DNA of 64,000 nucleotides from Modestobacter excelsi (GTDB taxonomy: Bacteria > Actinomycetota > Actinomycetes > Mycobacteriales > Geodermatophilaceae), in assembly GCF_005930495.1 (NCBI RefSeq), contig NZ_SJEX01000011.1, positions 1 through 64,000 of the forward strand. Reading direction: 5' to 3'. Each line of letters starts with the position of its first letter. Position 1 is the first letter of the stretch. The notes beneath the pieces were generated by a model. The model worked only from the letters and a program-made list of their open reading frames with translations, was not told the origin of the DNA and did no database searches. A program made the position numbers and the translations under genes. Below are positions 17,158-25,260 of the stretch, in pieces.

Positions 17158-18722
17158 CGGGCCGCCTTCTCCGCCACCGCTGCGTCGGTGGCGGTCGCGT
17201 CGGCCACCGTCTCGACGGTGACCGGCGCAAGAGCGACCGGCGCGTCGACGACCGCCCCGTCATCGGCCGGACTCGCGGTCCGACCGACGAAGAGGACGCC
17301 CACCAGGACGACCAGGCCGATGACGAAGGCGGTCAGGAAGGCGGCGTGCGCGGCGGACGTGGCCTGGTCGGTGGTGAGCACGCCGGCGTCCTGGGCACCG
17401 GAACCGATGGTGTAGGCCGAGATGAACACCGCACCGAAGGCGGCACCGGCGAGCTGCTGGACGGTGGCGAAGGCCGCGGAGCCGTGCGGGAAGAGCTCGG
17501 CCCGCAGCCCACCCATCGCAGCCGTCGTGAGCGGCGCCCACATGGTGGCCATGGCGCTGGTGAACACCATCCAGGCGATGAGCAGCGAGACGACGCTCGT
17601 GTTCTCGTCGACCCGGCTGAGGAACCACAGGACGCCCAGCCAGACGATGGAGGCCGGGATCACCAGCGGGCGGGGTCCGACGCGGTCGTACGCCCGGCCG
17701 CTGAGCGTCGCCATGATCGAGATCGCAGCGCCGCCCGGGATCAGGAAGAGACCGAGCTGGAGGGCGCTCAGCCCGGCGACGAGGGTCAGCACCAGCGGGA
17801 GCACGACCAGCAGGCCGATGCCGTTGCCCGCGACGAAGACCATCACCAGGATCGGCAGGGTGTAGGACTTCCGGGCGAAGATCCGCATGTCCAGGAACGC
17901 GCTGTCGCGACGCTGCAGCGGGATCTGCCGGAGGACGAAGGCCGCCAGGCCCACCAGCCCCACCGCGATCGGCAGGTACGGGGAGATCGGGGCGTGCCCG
18001 GAGGACGCCTCACCCAGCAGGGACAGCCCGTAGACCAGGCCACCGAACCCGACCGCGGACAGCAGCAGCGACGGCAGGTCCAGGGTCACCGGCTCCGGAG
18101 TGGTGACGTTGCGCAGCTTCCACGCCCCCAGCGCCAAGGCGATCACGGCGATCGGCAGCATCAGGATGAACAGCCAGCGCCAGCTCAGTGCGGACAGCAC
18201 GAGACCGGACAAGGCCGGGCCGAGAACCGGTGCCACGGACGGGACGGCCGTGGTGATCGCCATCATCTGGCCGCGGCGACCGGCCGGGACCAGGCGCATC
18301 GTCGTGGTCATCAGCAGGGGCAGGAACACGGCGGTTCCGGATGCCTGGACGACCCGGCCGGCCACCAGGACGCCGAACGTCGGCGCGATCGCAGCGAGCG
18401 TCGTCCCCACGATGAACAGCGACAGCGCGACCAGGAAGATCGTCCGCAGGTGGAACCGCCGCATGACGAAGCTGCTGGCCGGGATCAGCACGGCCATGGT
18501 CAGCAGGAAGCCGGTCGTGACCCACTGCCCGGTGCTCGGGCTGACCCCGAAGTCCGCGATCAGCGTGGGCAGGGCGACGCCCAGCAGCATCTCGTTGAGG
18601 AAGACGATGAAGGTGGAGATGATCAGAACGCCGATGACCAGGGCGACGCCCGGAGGGAGCCGGTCTCCGGAGTGGGTCGCCGGTGCCGGAGCTGCGGCGT
18701 CGGACGCCGATGTGGCGGTCAT
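17154..18722 (-). CDS. MFS transporter, DHA2 (14-helix drug efflux) family
   Basis: 522 residues with the DHA2 pattern: LNEMLLGVALPTLIADFGVS in the first loop, QWVTTGFLLTMAVLIPASSF, GRVVQASGTAVFLPLLMTTT (motif C region), and WRWLFILMLPIAVIALALG. About 14 hydrophobic segments follow by eye. ATG 18722 is taken as the start; the open frame continues upstream without motif. It is the promoter-proximal gene of an MFS-LLM monooxygenase operon, regulated by the TetR gene immediately upstream, which suggests export of a compound related to the monooxygenase substrate or product. Confidence 0.85.
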   Translation of the reverse strand: MTATSASDAAAPAPATHSGDRLPPGVALVIGVLIISTFIVFLNEMLLGVALPTLIADFGVSPSTGQWVTTGFLLTMAVLIPASSFVMRRFHLRTIFLVALSLFIVGTTLAAIAPTFGVLVAGRVVQASGTAVFLPLLMTTTMRLVPAGRRGQMMAITTAVPSVAPVLGPALSGLVLSALSWRWLFILMLPIAVIALALGAWKLRNVTTPEPVTLDLPSLLLSAVGFGGLVYGLSLLGEASSGHAPISPYLPIAVGLVGLAAFVLRQIPLQRRDSAFLDMRIFARKSYTLPILVMVFVAGNGIGLLVVLPLVLTLVAGLSALQLGLFLIPGGAAISIMATLSGRAYDRVGPRPLVIPASIVWLGVLWFLSRVDENTSVVSLLIAWMVFTSAMATMWAPLTTAAMGGLRAELFPHGSAAFATVQQLAGAAFGAVFISAYTIGSGAQDAGVLTTDQATSAAHAAFLTAFVIGLVVLVGVLFVGRTASPADDGAVVDAPVALAPVTVETVADATATDAAVAEKAAR

Positions 18723-18903
18723 GTGCGTGCTCGCTGTCTCGTGAGGTCTGGAGAAGTGAGTCGGTGCGACGTGCGCGACTCGTCGGCGCACGGGAGACAG
18801 GTCCGAACCGGACGGGTCGGCACCGGGCATGCGCGATCCCCCGACCGACGGTGGCCGGTGGCGATGCGGCAGGAGCACTCGGTGTCTCGATGACCGGTCC
18901 GGA

Positions 18904-18960
18904 ACGGAGGCAGTCTCCGTTTGCAACTCGAAGATACGGAGACTGTCTCCGGCTTGTCAA
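18904..18960 (-). promoter_or_regulatory. Promoter with two TetR-type operators upstream of the MFS-LLM operon
   Basis: The minus strand has TTGACA (18955-18960) and TATCTT (18931-18936), 18 bp apart. Two dyads are present: CGGAGAC-T-GTCTCCG (18937-18951, perfect 7-bp arms) inside the spacer, and ACGGAGgcagtCTCCGT (18904-18920) downstream. Their centres are 32 bp apart, three helical turns. The dyad type matches operators of TetR repressors of DHA2 pumps. The rest of 18723-19118 (396 bp) holds no gene I can support; the MFS mRNA would have a ~200-nt leader. Confidence 0.75.
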
Positions 18961-19118
18961 CGAGGGTCCGACCGACGTGACGGAGGAGACAAGGACGTCC
19001 CCAAGCGGCTCACGGACAGCGCTGCCCCGCCGCTGGGTGCGGAGCCTCGGCGGGTTGGCCGCGGACCTGCGCTACGCGGCTACGGTCCCGTTGCCACCGA
19101 GCGCTCGCGGGCGTCAGA

Positions 19119-19733
19119 TCACGACTGCGGCGGGGACTCCGAGGCTGGGGAGGGGATCTGCCATCCCTCTCGCACGATGGCGCGCAGGGCGTCTCCCGAC
19201 CGTTCGTCGGCCAGCAGCGCACCGCTCACCCACGCCGTCGCCAGAACCGTGAGGACGAGGTCCCGGTCGCGCACCCACGGGCGGGCGCTCCCGGCGGCCT
19301 GCGCCGCCCCGAGGAACTGCCCGGTCGCCTCGACCAGCAACTCGCACGTCATGGCCAGCGGCGAGGTGGTGTCGCTCAGGGCCTCACGGAGAGGGCCGGG
19401 CAGGCCGTCGAAGACGGTCACGTAGTCGCCCAACGCGGTCAACCACAGTTCCAGGGCTGCGAGGGGGTCGCCGTGCTCGGCCTCGATCTCGGACCGACGG
19501 GCGTCCAACCCCTCCCACCGCGCCTTGATGAGCGCCGCGAGGAGGGACTCCCGGGTGGGGAAGTGCCGGTAGAGCGTGCCCGGTCCGAGACCGGCCCGCT
19601 TGGCGATGTCCTGCATGGGTCCGCTCACACCGTGCTCGGCGAAGAAGTCCTCCGCGACCTCGAGGATGTGCAGCCGGTTGCGCTCCGCGTCAGAACGCGA
19701 CTTCCGCGTGCTCGGGTCCGCCTGGACCACCAT
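19119..19733 (-). CDS. TetR-family regulator
   Basis: 204 residues; N-terminal HTH: ILEVAEDFFAEHGVSGPMQ, DIAKRAGLGPGTLYRHFPTR (~residues 24-63), then an all-helical ligand domain with SPLAMTCELLVEATGQFLG. It lies upstream of the MFS-LLM operon on the same strand, and the dyads at 18904-18951 are its likely operators. LYRHF is the usual recognition helix. The ligand is unknown but probably the MFS substrate. Confidence 0.9.
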   Translation of the reverse strand: MVVQADPSTRKSRSDAERNRLHILEVAEDFFAEHGVSGPMQDIAKRAGLGPGTLYRHFPTRESLLAALIKARWEGLDARRSEIEAEHGDPLAALELWLTALGDYVTVFDGLPGPLREALSDTTSPLAMTCELLVEATGQFLGAAQAAGSARPWVRDRDLVLTVLATAWVSGALLADERSGDALRAIVREGWQIPSPASESPPQS

Positions 19734-19835
19734 CCGACCTCCTCGACGTCAGAACCGGAGGATACGTCCACGTCTCTGAAGGACGGCGGACGCTGCGTCC
19801 GACTCGGGCAGGGACGCCACTCGACTCCCCGAGAG

Positions 19836-19852
19836 GTCCTCCGCTGGAGGAC
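19836..19852 (-). terminator. Small hairpin downstream of the CDF transporter gene
   Basis: GTCCTCC-GCT-GGAGGAC forms a 7-bp stem with a 3-base loop about 100 nt beyond the CDF stop codon (minus strand), before the TetR promoter. No U-tract follows. It may end the ArsR-CDF transcript. Confidence 0.35.
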
Positions 19853-19950
19853 AGGCTGATGACCCAGCGGAGGGGCTCACCCGACGTATGGTCAGTCCCG
19901 TTCGATGGGTGCCGGTTGTCTCGACGCCAGTTGCGCCGGGGTGGCGGCGA

Positions 19951-20724
19951 TCAGTCCGGCGGGCGGACCGTCAGCTGCAGGGTCTGCGGTGCAACCGGGG
20001 CGCAGCACCCACTGGTGCATCCGTAGCCGCACCGAGTTCCGCGTCCGTCGGCGTCGCTGCCGGCAGGAGAGTGCCCACCGGGGCTGGCCGGCGCGCAACA
20101 CCCCTCGCCCCGCCAGGCTTGCACACCCTCGCGGACGGCGACGACCGCGATGACCAGGCCGGCGACCGGATCGGCCAGGCTCCAGCCCAGAGTCGCGTTC
20201 AGCAGCAGACCGACCAGGAGGACCGCCGACAGACAGGTGCACAGCAGCGTCTGCGTGGAGTCGGCCACGACCGCGTTCGACCCGAGCGCCCGACCCGTGC
20301 GCCGCTGCGCCCAGGAGAGAAGTGGCATCACCACCAACGACGCGACCGCCAACCCGATCCCGACCGGCGAGCTGTCCGGATCGCCCTGGGAGAACAGGGC
20401 ACGCGCGGACTCAACACCCACGTAGGCAGCTAAGGCGAAGAAGGACAGGGCCATGAGACGCAGCGCCTGCTGCTCGCGGGACTCCGGCAGCCGGTGCCGA
20501 AACTGCCACAGGACGATCAGACCGCTGGACACCTCGACGACGGAGTCCAACCCGAAGCCCACGAGGGCGACCGAGCCGGCGGCCACCCCTGCGGCGACGG
20601 CGACGACCGCCTCGACGACGTTGTAGGTGACGCTCGCGCCGGCGAGCAACTGCGCGCGACGGCCGAGCCGGGCGCGGTCCGCCGTGCTGAGCTCCGGGGC
20701 GGCGTGCGCGTGCGTGCGGCTCAC
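19951..20724 (-). CDS. Cation diffusion facilitator (CDF) metal transporter with Cys-rich tail
   Basis: 257 residues. The first metal-site helix is SVALVGFGLDSVVEVSSGL, and a second is NAVVADSTQTLLCTCLSAV with LADPVAGLVIAVVAVREG after it; six hydrophobic segments are visible by eye. The C-terminus has six or more Cys (GEGCCAPAS, RCGYGCTSGCCAPV), a likely soft-metal-binding tail that takes the place of the usual cytosolic CDF domain. The start GTG at 20724 overlaps the ArsR stop (GTGA), forming a metal-responsive pair; zinc, cadmium or copper efflux is likely but the metal is not provable from sequence. Confidence 0.8.
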   Translation of the reverse strand: MSRTHAHAAPELSTADRARLGRRAQLLAGASVTYNVVEAVVAVAAGVAAGSVALVGFGLDSVVEVSSGLIVLWQFRHRLPESREQQALRLMALSFFALAAYVGVESARALFSQGDPDSSPVGIGLAVASLVVMPLLSWAQRRTGRALGSNAVVADSTQTLLCTCLSAVLLVGLLLNATLGWSLADPVAGLVIAVVAVREGVQAWRGEGCCAPASPGGHSPAGSDADGRGTRCGYGCTSGCCAPVAPQTLQLTVRPPD

Positions 20725-21104
20725 CAGTTGGCCGCCTCGCCGTAGGTGGCGCACGCCGCGACCGCATCGCCGGTGACGGCCAGCAGCCGCTCGGCCGCGC
20801 CCAGGACCTCGAGCAGCTCCGGTGCGGTGGTCAACGACCACAGCGACGACCGGCCCTGCGGTCGCGAGGTCGCCAGGCCGCAGTCCCGCAGGCACGCCAG
20901 GTGAGCCGACACGGTCGACTGGGCCAGACCGAGGTGGACCGTCAGGTCCACCACGCGGTGCTCACCGCCGACCGCCAGGTGGTGCACGATCGCCAGCCGG
21001 CTCGGGTCGCCGAGGCTGCGGAACAGGCAGGCCGTCGCAGACGAGGCGCGGACCTCCCCGACCGGCGGCTTCGGGAGTGCGGCGACGAGCGATGGCGGAA
21101 TCAT
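20721..21104 (-). CDS. ArsR/SmtB-family metal-responsive regulator
   Basis: About 127 residues with FRSLGDPSRLAIVHHLAVGG, VDLTVHLGLAQSTVSAHLAC (recognition helix) and LRDCGLATSRPQGRSSLW (wing). Cys is present in ATACLFRSLG, HLACLRDCG and VAACATYG, so CmtR-like Cys ligation of Cd/Pb is plausible. ATG 21104 is the start used; GTG 21110 with TATCAT 6 nt upstream is an alternative leaderless start. It is the first gene of the ArsR-CDF operon. Confidence 0.85.
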   Translation of the reverse strand: MIPPSLVAALPKPPVGEVRASSATACLFRSLGDPSRLAIVHHLAVGGEHRVVDLTVHLGLAQSTVSAHLACLRDCGLATSRPQGRSSLWSLTTAPELLEVLGAAERLLAVTGDAVAACATYGEAANW

Positions 21105-21233
21105 CGTCACCCGTCGATGATAGCGGTGACGGCCAGCACTGGTGTCGACGTCCCGTACGCCTTCGACGTCCTTCACGACCATCGCCGCTTGGCGCTCGCC
21201 AGCTGCTCCGGCCCCTCCGAGAGGCCGTAGACC

Positions 21234-21271
21234 GTGAGTGGTGACGGGCTCGTCAGGGTGGGACCACTCAC
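21234..21271. repeat. Inverted repeat upstream of qor-repeat copy D
   Basis: GTGAGTGGT (21234-21242) and ACCACTCAC (21263-21271) are perfect 9-bp arms around a 20-nt loop, 16 bp before the -10 of copy D and upstream of the divergent ArsR gene. No T-tract follows. It could be a terminator or a protein-binding or recombination site; I cannot tell. Confidence 0.5.
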
Positions 21272-21286
21272 GTCCGCAGCAAGTCA

Positions 21287-21455
21287 TAGCCTCAGGCCCA
21301 TGCGTGCTGTCCAGATCACCGAGTTCGGCGGCCCCGAAGTCATGGACGTCGTCGACCTGCCCGACCCGGTCCCCGGGGACGGCGAGCAGCTGTTCGACAT
21401 CTCCTCCTCCGGCGTCAACTTCGCCGACACCCACCACCGGCTGTCGGCCAACTGA
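21287..21455 (+). repeat. qor-5' repeat copy D (intact 51-codon reading frame)
   Basis: TAGCCT (21287-21292) is 7 nt before ATG 21300. The frame reads MRAVQITEFGGPEVM, DVVDLPDPVPGDGEQLF, DISSSGVNFADTHH and ends RLSAN-stop at 21455. After codon 46 it leaves the oxidoreductase sequence for the tail CTGTCGGCCAACTGA, shared with copy C. It is followed by a strong terminator. It lies between the ArsR-CDF and GntP-tartrate modules. Confidence 0.9.
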
Positions 21456-21540
21456 CCTGACCTGCTGGCCACCTCCGGCGCTGCCGGCGAGACACTGCCG
21501 CGCCGCCCGCCGGCTTTGGCGGACTGATCTGACCGAGACA

Positions 21541-21585
21541 CCGACCGGTGGTGCTGTCGGTCGGATCGACAGCACCACCGGTCGG
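21541..21585. terminator. Strong bidirectional hairpin between copy D and gntP-like gene
   Basis: Perfect 18-bp arms CCGACCGGTGGTGCTGTC (21541-21558) and the complementary 21568-21585, around a 9-nt loop. It is 15 nt beyond the GntP stop (minus) and 85 nt beyond the copy D stop (+). There is no U-tract, as is usual for GC-rich actinobacteria. Confidence 0.75.
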
Positions 21586-21599
21586 GGATCTCGGCTCGG

Positions 21600-23057
21600 T
21601 CAGACCACGATGTCCAGCAGCAACACGATCGGCAACGAGATCACCGACGCCAGGGACATCGCCACGGTGTGGGTCTTGAAGGTCCCCCGGGTGCTCAGGT
21701 TGAGCAGCGACTGGAACATCCAGAAGAAGTTGCTACTGACGTGCGGGAGGAACAGCGCCCCGGAGCAGGCGGCCAGCGCGATGAGCACGACCGGAACGCC
21801 CAGTGAGCCCGCGATCGGGGCCAGGATGCCGGCTGCGGTGATCGCGGCGATGGAGATGGACCCCATCGCGATGTGCAGGACCGCGGCGACCAGCCAGACC
21901 AGCAGCAGCGGCGGGAGGAAGCCCGCGTTGAACGACTCGGCCAGCACGTCCCGCAGCCCGGACTGACCGATCACCTCGGCCACGGAGCCGGAGAGCCCCG
22001 ACAGGATCAGGATGGGGCCGGCCATCGCCAGCGCCTTCCCGACCGCCGAGTTGACCTCCTCCCGCGGCAGGACCCGCTGGGCGAGCAGGTGAGCCAGACC
22101 GGCGCCGATCGCCATTGCGATCACCGGCTCACTCAGCAGGGCAACGGGACCCAGCGGGAAGTCAAAGGCGTTGGCCAGCGCACCCAGCGCGATCAGCGCC
22201 AGCGTCACCAGCACCGGGGAGATGGACACCAGCAGGGGCAGCTGCCGGAGCTCCTGCGCGGAGGGCCGGGTGACCGTCGTGGTCGTGATGGCGGTCGAGC
22301 TCGCGGCCCCGGGATGTCCGTCAGGAGTAGCAGCGCCGCCCCCGCCACCGGCACCACCCCCGTTGCCGGCGCCGTCGTCGGTGCCTTCGTCGGTGTCGTC
22401 AATCGGCGCCTGGAGCTCGTCGGCAGCCGGGTCCCAGCGCAGCACCCGCTTCAGCAGCACCGCGAAGGTCAGCATCGTGAGCACCGCGGTGGGCACTCCG
22501 ACGACGAGCCCGAGCAGGAACATCTCACCGAGCGGCACGTCCAGCAGGCCGGCCACGGCGAGAGCGCCGACACCTGGGACCACGAAGACGAGCCCGACCT
22601 CGATGCCGGCAGTCAGCGCACCGCCCATGAGCGCGATGCCCCGCGGGCCCAGTCGCGGGCCCAGTCGCCGGGCCAGCGGCGCGGTGAGCACCAGCACCAC
22701 ATCGGAGTAGATCGAGGTGAACAGCGTGGAGAGGGAGACGGCGAACACCATCGGGACCCGCTTCTCACCGAAGAGCCCCAACAGTCCTTCGATGACGCGC
22801 TGAAGGGTGTTCGTGGCGGTGAGCAGGGATCCCATGACGACGCCGAAGGTGATGAGCAAGCCGATCTCGGCCATCACGTCGCCGAACCCGACGGTCAGGG
22901 CCTCCGCCGTGCCGCTGATGTCCAACCCGGTCGCCAGGCCCAGGTATGTCGCCCCGATCAGCAGGCCGAAGATCGGTGGGGTCTTGAGCCAGGTGATCAA
23001 CGCGACGATGCCCAGGATGGCGACGCCGGTGTGGATCAGGAGCCAGGCATCGGACAC
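21600..23057 (-). CDS. GntP-family gluconate/sugar-acid permease
   Basis: 485 residues, ~12 hydrophobic segments. Family segments: PPIFGLLIGATYLGLATGLD, TFGVVMGSLLTATNTLQRVI, VSLSTLFTSIYSDVVLVLTA, GALTAGIEVGLVFVVPGVG and SGLSGSVAEVIGQSGL. GTG 23057 is chosen because GAGGAGG lies 6 nt upstream. A Gly/Ala/Thr-rich low-complexity linker (~residues 232-275) sits between the two halves, longer than usual. The family carries gluconate, D-serine or other hydroxy acids. The divergent LysR gene and the dehydrogenase/kinase pair suggest tartrate, malate or a related acid as substrate. Confidence 0.85.
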   Translation of the reverse strand: MSDAWLLIHTGVAILGIVALITWLKTPPIFGLLIGATYLGLATGLDISGTAEALTVGFGDVMAEIGLLITFGVVMGSLLTATNTLQRVIEGLLGLFGEKRVPMVFAVSLSTLFTSIYSDVVLVLTAPLARRLGPRLGPRGIALMGGALTAGIEVGLVFVVPGVGALAVAGLLDVPLGEMFLLGLVVGVPTAVLTMLTFAVLLKRVLRWDPAADELQAPIDDTDEGTDDGAGNGGGAGGGGGAATPDGHPGAASSTAITTTTVTRPSAQELRQLPLLVSISPVLVTLALIALGALANAFDFPLGPVALLSEPVIAMAIGAGLAHLLAQRVLPREEVNSAVGKALAMAGPILILSGLSGSVAEVIGQSGLRDVLAESFNAGFLPPLLLVWLVAAVLHIAMGSISIAAITAAGILAPIAGSLGVPVVLIALAACSGALFLPHVSSNFFWMFQSLLNLSTRGTFKTHTVAMSLASVISLPIVLLLDIVV

Positions 23058-23167
23058 GGTGCCCTCCTCGGAACTCGGGTGTGGACGGCGTCTGTGCCGC
23101 CCATCACAACGAGCACAAGTGAGCCCTGCGGCAGGCGTGCCGGTCCAAGACCGGGTTGCTGGCAGGG

Positions 23168-23186
23168 TGATAGGCACCGGCTATCA
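23168..23186. promoter_or_regulatory. LysR-type operator between gntP-like and lysR genes
   Basis: TGATAG-gcaccgg-CTATCA (23168-23186) is a perfect dyad with 6-bp arms in the divergent intergenic region, 17 bp before the LysR start. Its first ten bases recur at 24095. Confidence 0.65.
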
Positions 23187-23203
23187 ACGGGAGGCAGGAC
23201 GCG

Positions 23204-24097
23204 GTGGACGCTCGTCAGCTCAGGTACTTCCTGGCCGTCGTGGACGCCGGCAGCGTCCACCGGGCCGCCGAGCAGCTGTACGTCGCCCAGCCCTCGGTCT
23301 CCCAGGCGTTGCGGGCTCTGGAGCGGGATCTGGGCAGCCTGCTGTTCCACCGCACGGGCCGCCGTCTGGTGCTGACCGCAGCCGGCCACGCGCTCGTGGG
23401 CCCTGCCCGGGAGGTGCTGCGTGGACTGGAGCTCGCCCGGGCGACGGTGGAGGCCGTCGACGGACTCGTCGGCGGAGAGCTCGTGATCGCCTCGATGCCC
23501 TCGCAGGCGGTCAGTCCACTCACCGGCCTCGTCGCCGCCTTCGCCGCTGCCCACCCGCTCGTCCAGATTTCGGTCCGGGCGGCGAGTACGCCCATCGCGG
23601 TGCAGGCCATGCTGACGACCGGCAACGCCGAACTCGGAGTGGTCGCCGCCGCACCGTCGGCGCCCGCGCTGCACGACCTCGAGGTCCTCCACCTGGAGAC
23701 GCAGCGGTTCGCCCTGCTGGCCCGGGACGAGTCGATGCTGCCCCCGGGCGATCCCGTTCAGCCCGCGGACCTCGCCGGTGCTGCGTTCATCGTCGGCCAG
23801 CAGGGCACCGGGATGCGCAGCGTGGCCGAGGCGGTGCGGCGCCAGGCCCGGGGCAGCCGCTTCGCAGTCGAGGTCGAGCACCGGGAGGCCGTGCTGCCGC
23901 TGGTCCTCGCGGGCGTCGGCACGGCGGTGGTCAGCGACTCCTGGCGGGCACTGGCCGAGTCCGCGGGTGCCACCGTCCGGGCACTGGACTGCCCCGATCT
24001 GCTCTCCGTGTCGCTGGTGTACCGGCCGGGCCGGTTGAGCCCGGCCGCGGCCGCGTTCCTCCACCTGGCGCAGGACACGACCGAGACGCTGCTCTGA
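23204..24097 (+). CDS. LysR-family regulator
   Basis: 297 residues. The N-terminal HTH (QLRYFLAVVDAGSVHRAAEQ, LYVAQPSVSQALRALERDLG, then LFHRTGRRLVLTAAG) is standard, followed by a periplasmic-binding-like effector domain. GTG 23204 follows GGGAGG. It is divergent from the GntP gene and followed co-directionally by the dehydrogenase and glycerate kinase genes, so it probably controls both sides in response to the substrate acid. Confidence 0.9.
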   Translation: MDARQLRYFLAVVDAGSVHRAAEQLYVAQPSVSQALRALERDLGSLLFHRTGRRLVLTAAGHALVGPAREVLRGLELARATVEAVDGLVGGELVIASMPSQAVSPLTGLVAAFAAAHPLVQISVRAASTPIAVQAMLTTGNAELGVVAAAPSAPALHDLEVLHLETQRFALLARDESMLPPGDPVQPADLAGAAFIVGQQGTGMRSVAEAVRRQARGSRFAVEVEHREAVLPLVLAGVGTAVVSDSWRALAESAGATVRALDCPDLLSVSLVYRPGRLSPAAAAFLHLAQDTTETLL

Positions 24098-24113
24098 TAG
24101 GCACAACCTCTCA
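24095..24113 (+). promoter_or_regulatory. Second LysR-type site before the dehydrogenase gene
   Basis: TGATAGGCACAACCTCTCA starts on the lysR stop codon itself and shares TGATAGGCAC and the final TCA with the dyad at 23168. It is 56 bp before the dehydrogenase ATG (24169), the right place for a LysR activator site. Confidence 0.5.
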
Positions 24114-24168
24114 GAGCGGCAACAAGTGCGTCTTGGACGTGTGACGCGAGGCACGGTCGACTGGAGCC

Positions 24169-25245
24169 ATGACCAGCTACCGCATCGCCCTCATCCCCGG
24201 CGACGGCATCGGCGCCGAGGTGCTCCCCCCGGCTCAAGCCCTCCTCGACGCCGTCGGCCGCCGGCACGGCATCCAGTTCACCTACGACTCCTTCGACTGG
24301 TCGTGCCAGCGGTACGCGGCCGAGGGCGCGATGATGCCGGCCGACGGCCTGCAGCAGATCCGCCACCACGACTCTGTGCTGCTGGGAGCGGTCGGCTGGC
24401 CCGGAGTTCCTGACCACGTGTCGCTGTGGGGGCTGCTGATCCCCATTCGCCGCAGCTTCCAGCAGTACGTGAACCTGCGGCCGATCAGGGTGCTCGACGG
24501 GGTGCCCAGCCCGCTGCGCAACGCCGGCACCGGGGACGTCGACCTGGTCGTCGTCCGGGAGAACGTGGAGGGCGAGTACTCCGAGATCGGGGGGCGACTG
24601 GGCCGAGGCACTGCGGACGAACTGGCCGTGCAGGAGGCGGTCTTCACCCGCAAGGGCGTCACGCGCGTCGTCGAGTACGCCTACGCCCTGGCCGAGAGCC
24701 GCGGCAACCACGTCACCTCGGCGACCAAGAGCAACGGGATCGTGCACACCATGCCGTTCTGGGACGAGTTGGTGGCCGAGGTGGCGCAGCAGCACCCCAG
24801 CGTGCGCAGCGACAAGGAGCACATCGACGCTCTCGCCGCCAAGCTCGTGCTCGCCCCGGAGCGCTTCGACGTCATCGTCGGCTCGAACCTGTTCGGCGAC
24901 ATCCTCAGCGACCTGGCCGCCGCGGTGGCCGGCAGCATCGGTGTCGCGCCGGCGGCCAACCTCAACCCGGAGCGGGAGTTCCCGTCGATGTTCGAGCCGG
25001 TGCACGGCTCGGCCCCGGACATCGCCGGTCAGGGCAAGGCCAACCCACTGGGCGCCATGTGGTCGGCGGCCATGATGCTCGACCACCTCGGCCACCCCGA
25101 GGCCAGCGGGGATCTCCTCGCCGCTGCCTTCGGTGCGCTGGCCGACGGCATCAGCACCGCCGACCTGGGCGGGACCGCGGACACTGCCGCCTTCACGCGC
25201 GCCGTGCTGGACCGGGTCAGCGCGCCGGCCACCGTCAGCGCCTGA
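24169..25245 (+). CDS. Tartrate / D-malate dehydrogenase (decarboxylating), isocitrate/isopropylmalate family
   Basis: 358 residues: PGDGIGAEVLPPA at the start, VNLRPIRVLDGVPSPLR and VVVRENVEGEYSEIGGRL (substrate and hinge), TSATKSNGIVHTM with the catalytic Lys, GSNLFGDILSDLAAAVAG (metal-binding Asp) and FEPVHGSAPDIAGQGKANP (cofactor loop). TtuC-type enzymes oxidise tartrate and D-malate with NAD; meso-tartrate yields D-glycerate. The next gene is glycerate kinase, which fits that product. It lacks the leucine-operon context of LeuB. Confidence 0.85.
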   Translation: MTSYRIALIPGDGIGAEVLPPAQALLDAVGRRHGIQFTYDSFDWSCQRYAAEGAMMPADGLQQIRHHDSVLLGAVGWPGVPDHVSLWGLLIPIRRSFQQYVNLRPIRVLDGVPSPLRNAGTGDVDLVVVRENVEGEYSEIGGRLGRGTADELAVQEAVFTRKGVTRVVEYAYALAESRGNHVTSATKSNGIVHTMPFWDELVAEVAQQHPSVRSDKEHIDALAAKLVLAPERFDVIVGSNLFGDILSDLAAAVAGSIGVAPAANLNPEREFPSMFEPVHGSAPDIAGQGKANPLGAMWSAAMMLDHLGHPEASGDLLAAAFGALADGISTADLGGTADTAAFTRAVLDRVSAPATVSA

Positions 25246-25260
25246 GCGAAGGAGCTGAGA

